From Chloroflexota bacterium (lineage in GTDB: Bacteria; Chloroflexota; Dormibacteria; Dormibacterales; Dormibacteraceae), in the NCBI GenBank assembly GCA_005882115.1, contig VBEG01000033.1, positions 1 to 64,000 on the forward strand: a DNA stretch of 64,000 bases, written 5' to 3'. Both the position numbers and the translations under genes were made by a program. The notes below the pieces were generated by a model. It was not told the DNA's origin. It did no database searches and saw only the letters and a list, made by a program, of their open reading frames with translations. The number at the start of each line of letters is the position of its first letter. Positions within the stretch are counted from its first letter, which is position 1. Positions 62,944 to 64,000 of the stretch are shown here, one piece after another.

Positions 62944-63219
62944 ATGGTCGCGGTGCGTGTTGAGGAAGAGCGGGATGGCTGGGTCTGCGACGTCTCCGTC
63001 GAGCACGGCGGTCAAACGTCGACGCACGTCGTGGCGCTGTCCCGCCGCGACCTTGCCCGCTGGGGCAGAGGCGATGACGCAGCCGCGGTCGAGGACCTGG
63101 TCTCGCGCAGCTTCCTCTTCTTGCTCGACCGTGAACCACCGAGTTCGATCCTCCCGCGCTTCGACCTCTCCGTGATCCCGCGTTACTTCCCGGATTACGA
63201 TCTGCAGTTCAAGCGATGA
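62944..63219 (+). CDS. Small conserved hypothetical protein
   Basis: A 91-residue soluble protein: a beta-strand start VAVRVEEERDGWVCDVSVEH, a DLARWGRGDDAAAVEDLV helix and a C-terminal FLLDREPPSSILPRFDLSVI followed by PRYFPDY. The EP-x-SIL-x-FDLSVI-x-RYFPDY ending is one I associate with small actinobacterial-type proteins of unknown function. It overlaps the MOSC gene by 4 bases (ATGA). Confidence 0.72.
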   Translation: MVAVRVEEERDGWVCDVSVEHGGQTSTHVVALSRRDLARWGRGDDAAAVEDLVSRSFLFLLDREPPSSILPRFDLSVIPRYFPDYDLQFKR

Positions 63220-63683
63220 GTCGAGCGACCGAAGCCCACGTCGAGCACATCCACATCGCCGAGACCCGGGGCGGTCCGGTGCAAGCGCTCGCGTCGGTCG
63301 ACGCGCTGCCTGGGCTTGGCCTGTCCGGGGACCGGAACGCGACGGAACATGACGCGGACAGCTGCGACGTCACGCTGATCGAGGCGGAAGCCGTCGAAGG
63401 CCTCGCCGCATCGGGCATCACGCTTGATCCGGGCGAGAGCCGGCGCAACCTGACCACCAGGGGCGTTCGTCTCAACGATTTGGTCGGCAAGGAGTTCTGG
63501 ATCGGCGATGTGCTCGCGCTGGGCGTCGAGCTGTGCGAGCCGTGCACCCACCTTGTCGCCTTGACCGGAAAGCCGCTCATCAAGCCGCTCACCCATCGTG
63601 CCGGCCTTCGCGCGGACCTCCTCACGGGCGGACGGATCAGCGTCGGCGACAGGGTCGCCGTCAAGGAACCTTCGACCGTCTGA
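63216..63683 (+). CDS. MOSC-domain protein
   Basis: A 155-residue MOSC domain: VEHIHIAETRGGPVQALASV, GLGLSGDRNATE, DVTLIEAEAVEGLA, SRRNLTTRGVRLNDLVGKEF and the invariant Cys in LCEPCTHL. Stand-alone MOSC proteins (YiiM/YuaD-like) bind molybdenum cofactor and transfer or reduce sulfur/N-hydroxyl groups. Complete in length. Coupled to the small gene upstream. Confidence 0.9.
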   Translation: MSRATEAHVEHIHIAETRGGPVQALASVDALPGLGLSGDRNATEHDADSCDVTLIEAEAVEGLAASGITLDPGESRRNLTTRGVRLNDLVGKEFWIGDVLALGVELCEPCTHLVALTGKPLIKPLTHRAGLRADLLTGGRISVGDRVAVKEPSTV

Positions 63684-63686
63684 TCG

Positions 63687-63989
63687 CTACTTCCGGCCCG
63701 AGGCCAACCATTCCTTGAGGTCGTCGATCACCGGAGCAATGAACAACAGCGCCAGCAGAGGCGCGCCTATGAGGTTGATCACCTGCCAAGCCTCGAGGTT
63801 CAGGCTGCCTGAACCATCGCCTGGGTGCGGTCCGGCGAACGTGCTGGCGATCGCGACGATTGCGGCGAGTGTCAGAAGGCCACCTCTCCCGACCTCGTGA
63901 TCGGCATAGTCGTTCCCCCCTTGGGTGTTGGGTCCTACTAGTGCAACGTCGCGAATCCGCTCGATACCGAGGAGGCACAAGCCGACCAC
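63687..63989 (-). CDS. Small membrane protein at the window edge
   Basis: A 100-residue frame with two hydrophobic segments: GLLTLAAIVAIASTFAGPHP and INLIGAPLLALLFIAPVIDD, ending LKEWLASGRK. The N-terminal ~35 residues are less convincing, and the start (GTG 63989 after a GGAAGGGA stretch) is close to the window edge, so the true 5' end is uncertain. No family recognised. Convergent with the MOSC gene (3 bases apart). Confidence 0.5.
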   Translation of the reverse strand: MVGLCLLGIERIRDVALVGPNTQGGNDYADHEVGRGGLLTLAAIVAIASTFAGPHPGDGSGSLNLEAWQVINLIGAPLLALLFIAPVIDDLKEWLASGRK

Positions 63990-64000
63990 TCCCTTCCTTA

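Overview
The window is 64 kb of GC-rich, densely coded bacterial DNA. Genes sit on both strands in short operons, joined again and again by 4-base ATGA or GTGA stop/start overlaps. Actinobacterial-style parts are mixed with others: a Corynebacterium-type glycogen synthase, a DUF222/HNH protein behind a mycobacterial-type LexA box, a BadF-family sugar kinase set, and an FtsE-FtsX-M23 division operon. Lipoprotein signals are present and I see no outer-membrane genes. This points to a monoderm Terrabacteria lineage such as Dormibacterota/Chloroflexota or a deep actinobacterium. That placement is inference from gene content only. I saw no rRNA, tRNA, CRISPR array, transposase or integrase.

Layout. 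1-7 kb: a truncated fibronectin-III surface protein, a VOC protein, a kelch lipoprotein, glycogen synthase and a GAF-type hybrid histidine kinase. 7.4-13.6 kb: xylulokinase, ftsE-ftsX-M23 peptidase and a GMC oxidoreductase. 13.7-22.4 kb: DUF427, then a minus-strand run of sensor kinase, small membrane protein, treY, treZ and glgX (glycogen to trehalose), and a C4 zinc-finger protein. 22.6-36.5 kb: a class A penicillin-binding protein, an alkaline-phosphatase-fold protein, MFS, DUF6518, a lipoprotein GH3 hexosaminidase, a class III aminotransferase, a hydrolase, a LysE-CorA-methyltransferase operon, a LURP-one-like protein, the SOS-type DUF222 gene, a block of degenerate tandem repeats and two small stress-type membrane proteins.

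36.6-55.4 kb is the centrepiece: a divergent amino-sugar/peptidoglycan salvage locus. The minus strand carries a GH4 glycosidase, a ROK repressor and a peptide-type ABC importer whose last ATPase gene is broken. The plus strand carries a BadF kinase, a GntR repressor, a sugar-type ABC importer without its own ATPase, a cytoplasmic GH3 (NagZ type), MurQ, NagA, a second BadF kinase and a SIS-domain deaminase/isomerase. Together they could import GlcNAc/MurNAc saccharides and carry them to fructose-6-phosphate. Operator-like palindromes lie in front of both regulators' targets.

55.4-62.9 kb is a signalling operon: a small membrane protein, a Ser/Thr kinase fused to a receiver and an HD-GYP domain, a membrane hybrid histidine kinase with two receivers, two stand-alone receivers and a degenerate third. 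Beside it lies a PAS-GAF-GAF-LuxR regulator. The window ends with a small conserved protein, a MOSC protein and a membrane protein.

The strongest candidates for new biology are the salvage locus with its two operator families, and the kinase-receiver-HD-GYP phosphorelay operon.
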